From Arthrobacter crystallopoietes BAB-32 (GTDB lineage Bacteria > Actinomycetota > Actinomycetes > Actinomycetales > Micrococcaceae), in NCBI RefSeq assembly GCF_000328305.2, contig NZ_ANPE02000238.1:1-39798 (forward strand): a stretch of 39,798 bases of DNA, given 5' to 3'. Below, in pieces: positions 1 to 7,949 of the stretch. The number at the start of each line of letters is the position of its first letter. The stretch's first letter is position 1. The notes under the pieces were generated by a model. That model was not told the DNA's origin, did no database searches, and was given only the letters and a program-made list of their open reading frames with translations. A program made the translations under genes and the position numbers.

Positions 1-1472
1 AGCGCCTCCTCGGGGGTCAGCCCCTCGGCGGCGCCGCCGAGCAGGCGGCCGCCTTCGGTGCGGCGGTCCACGCTGGACTGAAGCGCGCGGCGGACGTTGT
101 TGTCCGCGACCGGCAGGTCGGAGGAGCCGGCGGGGCGGACTCCGGAGTCCACCAGCGAGCGCCCGCGGTAGAGCCAGCCTTCGCGGTCCGGCCCCATCAG
201 CGCGGCGAACTGGTCGCCGAGCGGGCCGATGAAGGAGGCCTGCGGGGTCACGCAGATCCCGGCGGCGGCGACGGCGGCGACCTGGTCCGGGCGGGCGATG
301 CCGAAGTGCTCGATCCGGTTGGGCAGCGCGTTGTGGCCGTAGCGGTCCTGGCAGGAGGTGATGATCTCGATGGCCAGGTCGATCGCGGCGTCGCCGATGG
401 CGTGCAGGGCGATCGGCCAGCCGGCCCGGTAGGCGGCGTCGATCCGTTCGCGGTAGGCCTCGGGGGTGTCGAGCAGGTACCCGGTGTTGTGCTGGTGTCC
501 GCAGTAGTCCTCGGTGACCGCGGCCGTGGCGCCGAGCAGCGAGCCGTCCATGAAGACCTTGATCGGGCCGAGCGAGACCCATTCGTCCCCGAAGCCGGCG
601 ACGGCGCCGAGGTCCAGGCCACGCCCGGAGCCGGTGCCGTGCATGTCGCAGGCGTTGGCTTCCAGCGGCCGGAGGGCGTCCAGTGCCGGCATGAGCTGGG
701 CGCGGGCGTGCAGCTTCCCGGCGCGCTTGGCGGCGAGGTAGGCCTGCACTTCGACGGGGCTGTGCCCGATCCAGCCGCCGCCGATGCCGGCCTCGGTGAA
801 ACTGGTGATGCCCTCGGCGGCGTAGCGGGTGGTCGCGGCGTCCAAGGCGTCGACGATCCGCTCCACCGGGTACGGCAGCAGCAGGTTCTGGATCAGCGCC
901 TGCGCTGACTCCTCCACCAGCCCGGTGGGGTTGCCGGCGGCATCGCGCACCACCGCGCCGCCGACCGGGTTCTCGAAGCCGGGCTCGAGGGCTCCGGCCA
1001 GGCGCAGGGTCGCCGTGTTGGTGATCGACGAGTGGCCCGAGGTGTGCCGGAGGTAGAGCGGCCGGTCCCCGGTGATGGCGTCCAGCCGGCGGATGTCGGG
1101 GAAGGCGCCGCCGTGGTGCTTGTGGTTGAATCCGGTGCCGTTCACCCAGATGTCCGGGGCGCCCCCGGGGAGAGCGTCCAGCCGGCGCACCTCGGCCTCA
1201 AGCAGTCCGTAGAGCTCCTCCAGCCCGCGGGCCTTGCTCAGGTCCACCGCGTCCAGGCCGAGTCCCCACCAGGTGGTGTGGCAGTGCGCGTCGATGAAGC
1301 CGGGCACCACAGTGGCGCCGTCCAGCCGGATGTTCCGGGCGGCGGTGCAGCCGTCGAGCTCCTCGTCGAAGCCGACGATCCGCCCGTGCAGCACGCCGAC
1401 GCTGTGGGCACGGTGCCGCTCGGGGTCGAGCGTGATGATGTCCGCGTCGCGGAGGATCAAATCCAGCTTCAT
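1..1472 (-). CDS. Amidohydrolase family 3 (YtcJ-like), 3' end outside window
   Basis: This reads as a metal-dependent amidohydrolase of the YtcJ/amidohydrolase-3 group, cytoplasmic, with unknown substrate. About 490 residues are visible; the C-terminus lies beyond the window start, and the family is usually about 540 aa. It opens MKLDLILRDADIITLD. The metal-binding motif GFIDAHCHTTWWG is near residue 60, HAIGDAAIDLA sits in the central barrel, and a late GSSDLPV segment matches the family's final metal-site Asp. The start ATG at 1470-1472 overlaps the TGA of the upstream ThDP enzyme in an ATGA, so the two are probably translationally coupled. Family is confident; substrate unknown. Confidence 0.85.
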   Translation of the reverse strand, partial: MKLDLILRDADIITLDPERHRAHSVGVLHGRIVGFDEELDGCTAARNIRLDGATVVPGFIDAHCHTTWWGLGLDAVDLSKARGLEELYGLLEAEVRRLDALPGGAPDIWVNGTGFNHKHHGGAFPDIRRLDAITGDRPLYLRHTSGHSSITNTATLRLAGALEPGFENPVGGAVVRDAAGNPTGLVEESAQALIQNLLLPYPVERIVDALDAATTRYAAEGITSFTEAGIGGGWIGHSPVEVQAYLAAKRAGKLHARAQLMPALDALRPLEANACDMHGTGSGRGLDLGAVAGFGDEWVSLGPIKVFMDGSLLGATAAVTEDYCGHQHNTGYLLDTPEAYRERIDAAYRAGWPIALHAIGDAAIDLAIEIITSCQDRYGHNALPNRIEHFGIARPDQVAAVAAAGICVTPQASFIGPLGDQFAALMGPDREGWLYRGRSLVDSGVRPAGSSDLPVADNNVRRALQSSVDRRTEGGRLLGGAAEGLTPEEA

Positions 1473-3193
1473 CGGGCAGCCCCGTCCGCAGTGCCGGCGG
1501 CTGCGAGGGCAGCCGGCGCCCCGTCGTCGTTATTTACCGCTGTTGACCCCTGCAGAGCCTCGTTGGCGGTCCCCGGCGGCATGGTTTCCGGGTCGGTGAG
1601 CAGGTGCAGCAGGGCCGGGCGGCCGCTGGCCAGGGCCCGCTCCAGCGCGGGGGCGAAGTCCGCGGTGGCCTCGACCCGCTCGCCATGCCCGCCGAACGTG
1701 CGCATCCAGCCGGCGAAGTCCGGATTGGCCATCGCGGTCCCGGACGGCCGGCCCGGGTAGTGCTTCTGCTGGTGCTGCACGATGGTGCCGTAGATGCCGT
1801 TGTCCACCACGATGACCAGCGGCGCGGCACCGTGCGCGGCGGCAACGGCCAGCTCCTGCGCGTTCATCAGGAAGTCGCCGTCGCCGCACACCGCCACCAC
1901 CTGCCGGTCCGGATGCACCAGCGCGGCGGCCACCGCGGCCGGAACCGAGAGCCCCATGGCGCCGTTGCGCGGGCCGACCAGCGTGCCCGGGCCGGTGTGG
2001 CTCAGGTAGCGGTGGCCCCAGATGGTCGCGTTGCCGGCGCCGTAGGTGGCGATCCGGTCCGCCGGCAGCGTCCGCTCCAGCACGCCGAAGGCCTCGCCCA
2101 GGTCCACGCCGCGCGCGGTCGAATCCGGCCCGTAGTCGGGACGCGCGGTGGCGTAACGGCGCTGGTCGGCCGCGAGCGCCTGCAGCCATTCCGGGCCACG
2201 GCTGCCGCGGGCCGTTGCGCTCTCCGGCAGGGCGGCCGTGAACTCGGCCGGCCCGGCGAGGATGTGCTGGTCGATCCGGCCGGCATGCGTGGCGGCGTCC
2301 GGATCGGGAAGTACGACGGCGGTCTCCGCCTTAAGTCCGCGGGTGTACCCGTCGCTGAGCACATCCGAGCGGCCGCAGCCCACAAAGACCAGCAGGTCCG
2401 CCTCGTCGAGCCGGGCGGCGAGGGTATCCGCACGGCCGTAGCCGAGCCAGCCGGCCCAGGCGCCGGAGCTGTGCGGGACGGCGTCGTAGGCGCGCCAGTC
2501 CGCTGCGGCCGGGACGTTCGCTTCCTCGGCCCAGGCGGCCAGCGTGTTTGCCGCTTCCGGCGTCCAGCCGTCGCCGCCGACCACCAGGAGCGGCCGCTCA
2601 GCGGCTGCCAGCCGGCCGGCGAGCTCCTCCATCGACGCCGGGGAAGGCACCGCTGCCGGCAACGCCCGCGGCGCCACCGGCCCGGCGTCCGTGATCCGAA
2701 CCAGCACGTCCTCGGGCAGCCCGATGACCACCGGACCGGGCCGGCCCGCGGAGGCCAGCCGCATCGCTTCCGCAACCATCTCGGCCGCGCGGTGTTCGTC
2801 GTCGAGGACCATCACCCGCTTGGCCGTGGTGGAGAACCAGCCGCTCAGGCTGAACTCCTGGAACGAGTCGCGCTCCCGGTCGGCCACCGGGATCAGCCCC
2901 ACGAAAAGCACCAGCGGCGTCGCGTCCTGCCAGGCGGTGTGGACGGCAATCATCGCGTTTGCCGCCCCCGGCCCCCGGGTGACCATGGCGATGCCCGGCT
3001 GGCCGGTGAGCCGCGCTTCGGCGAGTGCCATGAAGCCGGCCCCGCCCTCGTGCCGGCAGACCACGGTCTCGATCGGAGAGTCGTAAAGCCCGTCAAGCAC
3101 GTCGAGGAAGCTCTCCCCGGGGACGGCGTAGACGCGGCGGACGCCGTGCTGCTCAAGCTGGCTGACAATCAGGTGGCCGGCGGTGCGGGACAT
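1469..3193 (-). CDS. Acetolactate-synthase-like ThDP-dependent enzyme
   Basis: A 574-aa thiamine-diphosphate enzyme of the acetolactate synthase/decarboxylase superfamily. The N-terminal domain carries the catalytic Glu in VVCRHEGGAGFMA (near residue 50). The C-terminal domain has the ThDP/Mg motif, starting GDGDFLMN and ending in VVDNGIYGT. Its lone position in a catabolic cluster, without a small ilvN-type subunit, argues against the biosynthetic enzyme; a 2-oxoacid decarboxylase or carboligase is more likely, but the substrate cannot be read. It follows the MHS transporter and overlaps the amidohydrolase start. The poorly conserved tail contains an NNDDG encoded by one copy of the dispersed motif. 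A GAAGGAAA box precedes the ATG. Confidence 0.88.
   Translation of the reverse strand: MSRTAGHLIVSQLEQHGVRRVYAVPGESFLDVLDGLYDSPIETVVCRHEGGAGFMALAEARLTGQPGIAMVTRGPGAANAMIAVHTAWQDATPLVLFVGLIPVADRERDSFQEFSLSGWFSTTAKRVMVLDDEHRAAEMVAEAMRLASAGRPGPVVIGLPEDVLVRITDAGPVAPRALPAAVPSPASMEELAGRLAAAERPLLVVGGDGWTPEAANTLAAWAEEANVPAAADWRAYDAVPHSSGAWAGWLGYGRADTLAARLDEADLLVFVGCGRSDVLSDGYTRGLKAETAVVLPDPDAATHAGRIDQHILAGPAEFTAALPESATARGSRGPEWLQALAADQRRYATARPDYGPDSTARGVDLGEAFGVLERTLPADRIATYGAGNATIWGHRYLSHTGPGTLVGPRNGAMGLSVPAAVAAALVHPDRQVVAVCGDGDFLMNAQELAVAAAHGAAPLVIVVDNGIYGTIVQHQQKHYPGRPSGTAMANPDFAGWMRTFGGHGERVEATADFAPALERALASGRPALLHLLTDPETMPPGTANEALQGSTAVNNDDGAPAALAAAGTADGAAR
1521..1540 (-). repeat. Dispersed ACGACGG motif, copy 1
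   Basis: On the minus strand this reads GCGGTAAATAACGACGACGG. It lies in the variable tail of the ThDP enzyme as V-N-N-D-D-G and uses GTA and AAT, uncommon codons in this GC-rich DNA. Confidence 0.6.
2306..2322 (+). repeat. Dispersed ACGACGG motif, copy 2
   Basis: Reads GGGAAGTACGACGGCGG on the plus strand. It is antisense within the ThDP enzyme, whose codons here are GCC GTC GTA CTT (A-V-V-L), a different frame from copy 1. Confidence 0.55.
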
Positions 3194-3248
3194 GTGATGC
3201 TGTTTCCTTCGGTTGGATGCTGAACGGCGGCGCCGCCTGCATCGATTG

Positions 3249-3302
3249 GCCTTTAGTGGCTGGATTGGAGCCGGATTGGAGGCCCAGTCCAGCCACTACG
3301 GG
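3249..3302. repeat. Inverted repeat between MHS transporter and ThDP enzyme
   Basis: TAGTGGCTGGA at 3254-3264 is matched by TCCAGCCACTA at 3288-3298, an 11-bp perfect stem with a 23-nt loop. GGCC flanks both sides. Inside the loop GGATTGGAG occurs twice. There is no T-run, so it may be an operator or an RNA element in the operon spacer rather than a terminator. Confidence 0.5.
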
Positions 3303-3381
3303 CCAACGGATGCGGCAGGCGCATGGACTGCGATGCGGCAGTCGGGAGGACGGCGGCGCCTCGTGCTTGAAGCGCCAGGTG

Positions 3382-4704
3382 CTAGTGCTTGAAGCCGGGC
3401 AGGTTCACGCTCATCCGCGGGGCGAGAACGCCGGCCACAGCGGTGAACAGGCTCAGGAACACCAGCATCACGGCCGCCGGCCACCAGTGGTTGCCTGCCG
3501 AGGCGACGAAGCCGGTGGCCAGCAGCGGGACGAAACCGCTGAGCATGCCGGCCACGTTCTGCGCGAAGCCCACGCCGGTGTAGCGGGTGCGGGCCGGGAA
3601 CAGGCCGGTGAGGACCGTGCCGGAGGCCGCGTACGGGAAGGACAGCGTCGCCACCGCGAGGACCATGCCGGTGATGACCAGGGCGTCGTTGCCGCTCTCG
3701 ATCAAGAGGAAGGACGGCACGGCGGCGATGGCGGAGGCAATGCCGCCGTAGATGATCACCTTGCTCGCCCCGAAACGCTCGGCCAGCCGGCCGCCGGCAA
3801 TGAGGACGGGGATTTCGACCGCGGCAGCAATCATGCCGCCGGCCAGCATCAGCGACGAGTCGTAGTTGAGGATCCTGGCGCCGTAGTAGACCACGAACGC
3901 GGTCACCAGGTAGAAGCCGCCGACACCCAGCAGGGCCGCAGCCATACCCACGATGATGTGCTTCCAGCTCTCCCGCAGCACGGTCCTGATCGGCGCCTTC
4001 TCGGTCTCGCCGGCTTCCATCAGCTCGGCGAACACGGGGGACTCGTCAAGCCGCGAACGGATGTACAGGGCGAGGAGCAGCATCGGGAACGCGGCCAGGA
4101 AGGGGATGCGCCAGCCGAAGGAGTTGAAGCTCTCCTGCGAGAAGAACAGCGTCATCAGGAAGAAGCCGCCGGAAGACAGGATGGTGCCGATCGGCGACCC
4201 GATCTGCGGCAGCGCGGCGTAGCGCGCCCGGCGCTCCAGCGGGGCGTTCTCCACCACGATCGTCATGGCGCCGGACCATTCGCCGCCCACGAAGAGGCCC
4301 TGGGCGATGCGCAGCAGCACCAGCAGGATGGGCGCGGCGATGCCGATCGCGGCGTAGGTGGGCAGCAGGCCGATGAAGCCGGTGATGATGCCGATGCCGA
4401 CGATCGTGACCATCAGGGTCTTGCGGCGTCCGATCTTGTCGCCCATCGCGCCGAAGATCATGCCGCCGATCGGACGGGCCACCAGGCCCACGCCGAACGT
4501 CGCGAAGGAGGCCATGGCCGCCGCGGTGGCGTTTTCGTTGGTGAAGTACTGGACGTTGAAGACCAGCGCGGCGGCTGCGCTGAAGAGGAAGAAGTCGTAC
4601 CACTCCATCGCGGTGCCGACAAGGGCGCCGATGGCTACCTTCGTGGCCTCCTTGTCCGTGATCTTCCGGGTGGCCCCGGCCTCGAGATTGAGGGACTGCG
4701 TCAT
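3382..4704 (-). CDS. MFS transporter, metabolite:H+ symporter (MHS) type
   Basis: A 440-aa, 12-segment permease of the MHS branch of the major facilitator superfamily (relatives import shikimate, proline/betaine, dicarboxylates or aromatic acids). Visible features are GTAMEWYDFFLFS in the first helix, GRRKTLM in the loop between helices 2 and 3, and the helix-4 region GLFVGGEWSGAMT. The start ATG at 4702-4704 was chosen because GGAGG sits five bases upstream; a longer in-frame extension to 4773 lacks transporter-like sequence. It is the first gene of a minus-strand cluster with the ThDP enzyme and amidohydrolase, so it probably imports their substrate. It is divergent from the PucR-type regulator. 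Confidence 0.9.
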   Translation of the reverse strand: MTQSLNLEAGATRKITDKEATKVAIGALVGTAMEWYDFFLFSAAAALVFNVQYFTNENATAAAMASFATFGVGLVARPIGGMIFGAMGDKIGRRKTLMVTIVGIGIITGFIGLLPTYAAIGIAAPILLVLLRIAQGLFVGGEWSGAMTIVVENAPLERRARYAALPQIGSPIGTILSSGGFFLMTLFFSQESFNSFGWRIPFLAAFPMLLLALYIRSRLDESPVFAELMEAGETEKAPIRTVLRESWKHIIVGMAAALLGVGGFYLVTAFVVYYGARILNYDSSLMLAGGMIAAAVEIPVLIAGGRLAERFGASKVIIYGGIASAIAAVPSFLLIESGNDALVITGMVLAVATLSFPYAASGTVLTGLFPARTRYTGVGFAQNVAGMLSGFVPLLATGFVASAGNHWWPAAVMLVFLSLFTAVAGVLAPRMSVNLPGFKH

Positions 4705-4837
4705 GCTGCCTCCGCACGTTGGTTTCATGCGCCGCCGCTGAACGGGTCGCCGGCGTATGGGAATTTGATGCACACCAGCATGGCAGAGTGCCGCTCGTCA
4801 CACCCGCACGGATCGTCGCGGGTTTGGAGGACTAAAA

Positions 4838-4851
4838 TGTGCTAAAGCACA
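4838..4851. promoter_or_regulatory. Palindromic operator candidate in divergent promoter region
   Basis: TGTGCT-AA-AGCACA is a perfect 6-bp inverted repeat flanked by A-runs. It lies in the 165-bp gap between the transporter and the PucR-type regulator genes, just upstream of the regulator's GGAGGG ribosome-binding site. It is a likely binding site for that regulator, by position and symmetry only. Confidence 0.5.
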
Positions 4852-4869
4852 AAAACGGAGGGTAATGAC

Positions 4870-6054
4870 GTGGCGGCAACGTCCCGGAAACAGGAAATTA
4901 ACGACGACGACGTCCTCGCCGCCCGTTGGAACGCGCTGCTCGACCTGCTCTCCGTGGACGCGCTGACGGATACCTTCCTCGACCGGGTGCTCCAGCTGGA
5001 GGACTACCGGGAGGGGAGGCTGCCGACCAGCGAGATCCGCCGGACCGGGGCCGCCTCCTTCGACGCGCTGATCGAGAGCCTCCGGCCCGGCACCGACACC
5101 GCGCAGCTGACGGCCGAGCGGCAGAACATCGCCCTGGACGTGGGAGTCTCCCGGGCCCGGGCCGGCATCCCGGTCGAATCGCTGATGACTGCCATCCGGC
5201 TGGACTTCACCGTGCTGTGGGGCCAGCTGATGGCCCTGGCCGCACCCGAGGACGCGCCGCTGCTGGTGCGCCGCGCCGAGACCGTGTGGGAGGTGGTGGA
5301 CTCGTACGCGGCCCAGACCCAGGCCGTCTACATCGCCGAGCGCCAGCGGATGGCGCAGGAGGCGTCCTCGGTTCGCCAAGGCCTGGTGGCCTCGATCTTT
5401 GGCCCGGCGGCGCCGCCGCCGGCCTTGGTCGAACGCATCTCGGATGAACTCGGACTGGACCCGGCCGCCCCCTTGGGCGTCGCCGTCGCCACCGCGGAGG
5501 AGGCGGCAGCCCTGCGCCTGGTCATCGCCCAAGCCGACCGCCGCGGCGCCGAAATCTTCACCCACCCGCTGGCCGACGCGCTGATTGCCTTCTGGCCACC
5601 GGATGAACGGCCCGGCTCGGCCCTGCACGATGCGGCAGACCGGATCCGGCGGCTGCGCTGCGGGCTCGTGGAATACGCCGACGGGGTTGCTGCGCTCTGG
5701 GACGCGGCGCGCATCGCCCGCGACCTCGCCCAGCTCGTGGAACCGGCCGACGGCGGCGCCCTCACCCTCGCGAACGGGTGGCCCCGCATCGCCCGGCTCA
5801 GGCTCACCTCCGCCCGCCTCCCGCTGGCCGCCGATGTCGAGGCGGCCCTCGCCGCCTGCGGCCCCAGCGAGCGTGAACGGCTGACTGAGGCGGTGCAAAG
5901 CTACCTGTCCACCGGCAGCATCGCCGAGTCAGCCGCCCGGCTGTTCTGCCACCGCAACACCCTGATGAACCGCCTGCGCCGCTTCACCGAACTCACCGGC
6001 ACCGACCCGACAATCCCCGCCCAGGCCGCCCGCCTCGTGGTCGCCTGGCTGTAA
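4870..6054 (+). CDS. PucR/CdaR-type transcriptional regulator
   Basis: A 394-aa cytoplasmic regulator. The C-terminal 60 residues form the PucR-type helix-turn-helix, with YLSTGSIAESAARLFCHRNT followed by RLRRFTELTG. The N-terminal part resembles the RsbRD-like sensor domain found before this HTH. The start is the GTG at 4870, seven bases after GGAGGG; an ATG at 4865 is out of frame. The gene is divergent from the transporter-led cluster and probably controls it. Residues 8-14 (QEINDDD) are encoded by a copy of the dispersed motif. No ligand can be inferred. Confidence 0.85.
   Translation: MAATSRKQEINDDDVLAARWNALLDLLSVDALTDTFLDRVLQLEDYREGRLPTSEIRRTGAASFDALIESLRPGTDTAQLTAERQNIALDVGVSRARAGIPVESLMTAIRLDFTVLWGQLMALAAPEDAPLLVRRAETVWEVVDSYAAQTQAVYIAERQRMAQEASSVRQGLVASIFGPAAPPPALVERISDELGLDPAAPLGVAVATAEEAAALRLVIAQADRRGAEIFTHPLADALIAFWPPDERPGSALHDAADRIRRLRCGLVEYADGVAALWDAARIARDLAQLVEPADGGALTLANGWPRIARLRLTSARLPLAADVEAALAACGPSERERLTEAVQSYLSTGSIAESAARLFCHRNTLMNRLRRFTELTGTDPTIPAQAARLVVAWL
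4893..4912 (+). repeat. Dispersed ACGACGG-type motif, copy 3
   Basis: Reads GGAAATTAACGACGACGACG at the extreme 5' end of the PucR-type regulator gene (E-I-N-D-D-D), a region tolerant of variation. Confidence 0.55.
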
Positions 6055-6111
6055 GCCACCGCGCGCTCGTCCTTGGTCCGGTCGGCCCTTCCTGCCCCGG
6101 CCGAGCGGACG

Positions 6112-7173
6112 TCACCGGTTCGGATTGACCAGGATCTTCACGTGCTCCTCGTTGTTGTTGATGAGCTGCTCGAAGCCCTCCGAAATGAGGTCGTCCAGCG
6201 GGATCTTGGCCGTGATGAACGGCGCAAGGTCAAGCTTCCCCTCCTGGACCAGCTTGATGGTGCTGGGGTGATCATTGGCGTAGCCGATGGTGCCGCGCAG
6301 GTCGATCTCCTTCAGCACGAGGGACGGCATGTCCACTTCGGGCTTGTGGCCCCAGATCGAGACGTTGACGATGACGCCGCCGGGCCGGACCGCGTCCATC
6401 AGCATGTCCAGGACCACCGGCACTGAACTGCATTCAAAGCCGACGTCGGCCCCCTTGCCACCCGTGAGCTCGCGGACCTTTTCCGCCACGTCGCCCTCCC
6501 GCGGATCGAACACCTGGTCTGCCGCGCCGGTGTCCCGGGCCATCTTCTTCCGCGCCTCGCTGAGCTCCGAGATATAGACCGTCAGCCCGGAGGCTTTGAG
6601 CACGGCGGCGGTGAGCAGTCCGATCGGACCGGCCCCGCCGACAATGGCGGTATCGCCGGCCTTCGCCCCGCTGCGCACAAAGGCATGGTGCCCCACGGAC
6701 AGCGGCTCGATCAGTGCCGCCTGATCCAGCGGAATGTCGCCGATCGGATGGACCCAGCGCCGCTCGACCACGATCTTCTCGGACAGCCCGCCGCCGCGGC
6801 CGCCCAGGCCAATGAAGTTCATGTCCTTGGACAGCTGGTACGCGTGTCCGGGGCCGGTTTCGACGTCGTCACGGATGATGTAGGGCTCGACGACGACGTT
6901 CTGGCCCACTTCAAGGTCCGTCACACCGTCGCCCAGGGCGGTGATCGTGCCGGAAAACTCATGCCCCATGGTCACCGGCGCCTCCTCGCCCGAAATGGGG
7001 TGCGGTGAACCCTTGGGCGGAATGAAAATCGGCCCCTCGAGGTACTCGTGCAGGTCGGTGCCGCAGATGCCGCACCAGGCTACATCGATGGCAACCGTTC
7101 CGGGCTTGAGCTCGGGCTCGGGAATATCCTCGATCCGAATATCCTTCCGCGCATGATAGCGAGCGGCCTTCAT
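6112..7173 (-). CDS. bdhA: Butanediol dehydrogenase-like Zn alcohol dehydrogenase
   Basis: A 353-aa medium-chain dehydrogenase resembling (R,R)-2,3-butanediol dehydrogenase, which interconverts acetoin and 2,3-butanediol with NAD(H). The catalytic zinc site is visible as CGICGTDLHEY and GHEFSG, with a later E in ALIEPLSVG; the nucleotide-binding motif is GGAGPIGLL. The structural-zinc four-Cys lobe is absent, as in the butanediol dehydrogenase branch. AAGGAGG lies five bases before the ATG. It is a single gene, convergent with the PucR-type regulator. The symbol is by family resemblance; another vicinal-diol or sugar-alcohol substrate is possible. Confidence 0.8.
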   Translation of the reverse strand: MKAARYHARKDIRIEDIPEPELKPGTVAIDVAWCGICGTDLHEYLEGPIFIPPKGSPHPISGEEAPVTMGHEFSGTITALGDGVTDLEVGQNVVVEPYIIRDDVETGPGHAYQLSKDMNFIGLGGRGGGLSEKIVVERRWVHPIGDIPLDQAALIEPLSVGHHAFVRSGAKAGDTAIVGGAGPIGLLTAAVLKASGLTVYISELSEARKKMARDTGAADQVFDPREGDVAEKVRELTGGKGADVGFECSSVPVVLDMLMDAVRPGGVIVNVSIWGHKPEVDMPSLVLKEIDLRGTIGYANDHPSTIKLVQEGKLDLAPFITAKIPLDDLISEGFEQLINNNEEHVKILVNPNR

Positions 7174-7252
7174 GGGAACCTCCTTCGGGTAGCGTCCAAT
7201 GGGCAGCCTACTTACCTTCGGCGGCTTTTTGAATGGCTAGCCCAAGGCGGCG

Positions 7253-7861
7253 CTACGGTGAAGCCCCGGACTCCCCGCCGACCAGCTCCTTGCGCACGAG
7301 CACGCGCCGCGCGCCCCTCCGCTCGACCTGCTCGAACCCGGCCGCCAAAAACGTACTGAGGGTTCCGTAGTAGAGCTCCTGCGGCGGCAGGCGATCACCA
7401 GCGGTATCCACCGGATAACCTTCGACGGCGGCGGCTCCGTTCTGCGCGGCGTAGTCCAGTGCCGCTTCCAGCAGTTTCAGCGGCAGTCCCTGTCCCCTGC
7501 CCCGGCGGTCGTTGTAGAAGCAGGCCACCGTCCACAACCTGTCCGGGTTTTCTCCAGCAGCCAGCCGTGCAACCTTGGAGCGCTCCAGCCGGACGTGGCA
7601 GCGCCGCGGCGCGACGGAGACCCAGCCCAGGGGTTCGCCGTCCACCTTGGCCACCAGGCCGAACGGCTCCCCGGCGTCCACGCGCGACCGGACGAATTCC
7701 TTGCGGGTCTCCCGGTCCCCCGCGGCGTATTCCTTGGACGTCAGCCGGAACCAGGAGCACCAGCAGCCTCCCTGCACCCCGCCGGGACCCAACAGCTCCT
7801 CGAAAACCGGCCACGCCGCCGTCGTAATTTCCACCATCTCCACTGAAGGCTTCGGGCCCAT
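7253..7861 (-). CDS. GNAT-family N-acetyltransferase
   Basis: A 202-aa acetyl-CoA-dependent acyltransferase. The N-terminal half has GCWCSWFRL, seen in a GNAT subgroup annotated only generically, then LGWVSVAPR (beta-4) and RGRGQGLPLKLLEAALDYA, the acetyl-CoA pyrophosphate-binding loop and helix. The substrate is unknown. The start is uncertain: ATG 7861 is used, and an ATG eight codons in is possible; neither has a strong ribosome-binding site. Residues VEITTAAW near the N-terminus are encoded by a dispersed-motif copy. Confidence 0.8.
   Translation of the reverse strand: MGPKPSVEMVEITTAAWPVFEELLGPGGVQGGCWCSWFRLTSKEYAAGDRETRKEFVRSRVDAGEPFGLVAKVDGEPLGWVSVAPRRCHVRLERSKVARLAAGENPDRLWTVACFYNDRRGRGQGLPLKLLEAALDYAAQNGAAAVEGYPVDTAGDRLPPQELYYGTLSTFLAAGFEQVERRGARRVLVRKELVGGESGASP
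7816..7835 (-). repeat. Dispersed ACGACGG motif, copy 4
   Basis: On the minus strand GGTGGAAATTACGACGGCGG, near the 5' end of the GNAT gene. Here it is read as E-I-T-T-A, a third reading frame of the motif. Confidence 0.6.
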
Positions 7862-7949
7862 GCACCCAGCTTGCCAGCCGCGGCGCCGCTTGCGAAGGCT
7901 TCCGTGACCCGGAGCGCACCCTGCCGCCGGGTGCGGAGACCGAGGCGCC

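Noticed and set aside
3217-4845. 542-codon plus-strand open frame opposite the MHS transporter
   Set aside because: The transporter frame has clear MHS motifs and membrane segments; this one is a hydrophilic shadow without a ribosome-binding site.
4798-5898. 366-codon minus-strand open frame opposite the PucR-type regulator
   Set aside because: No recognisable domain; the plus-strand frame carries the PucR-type HTH.
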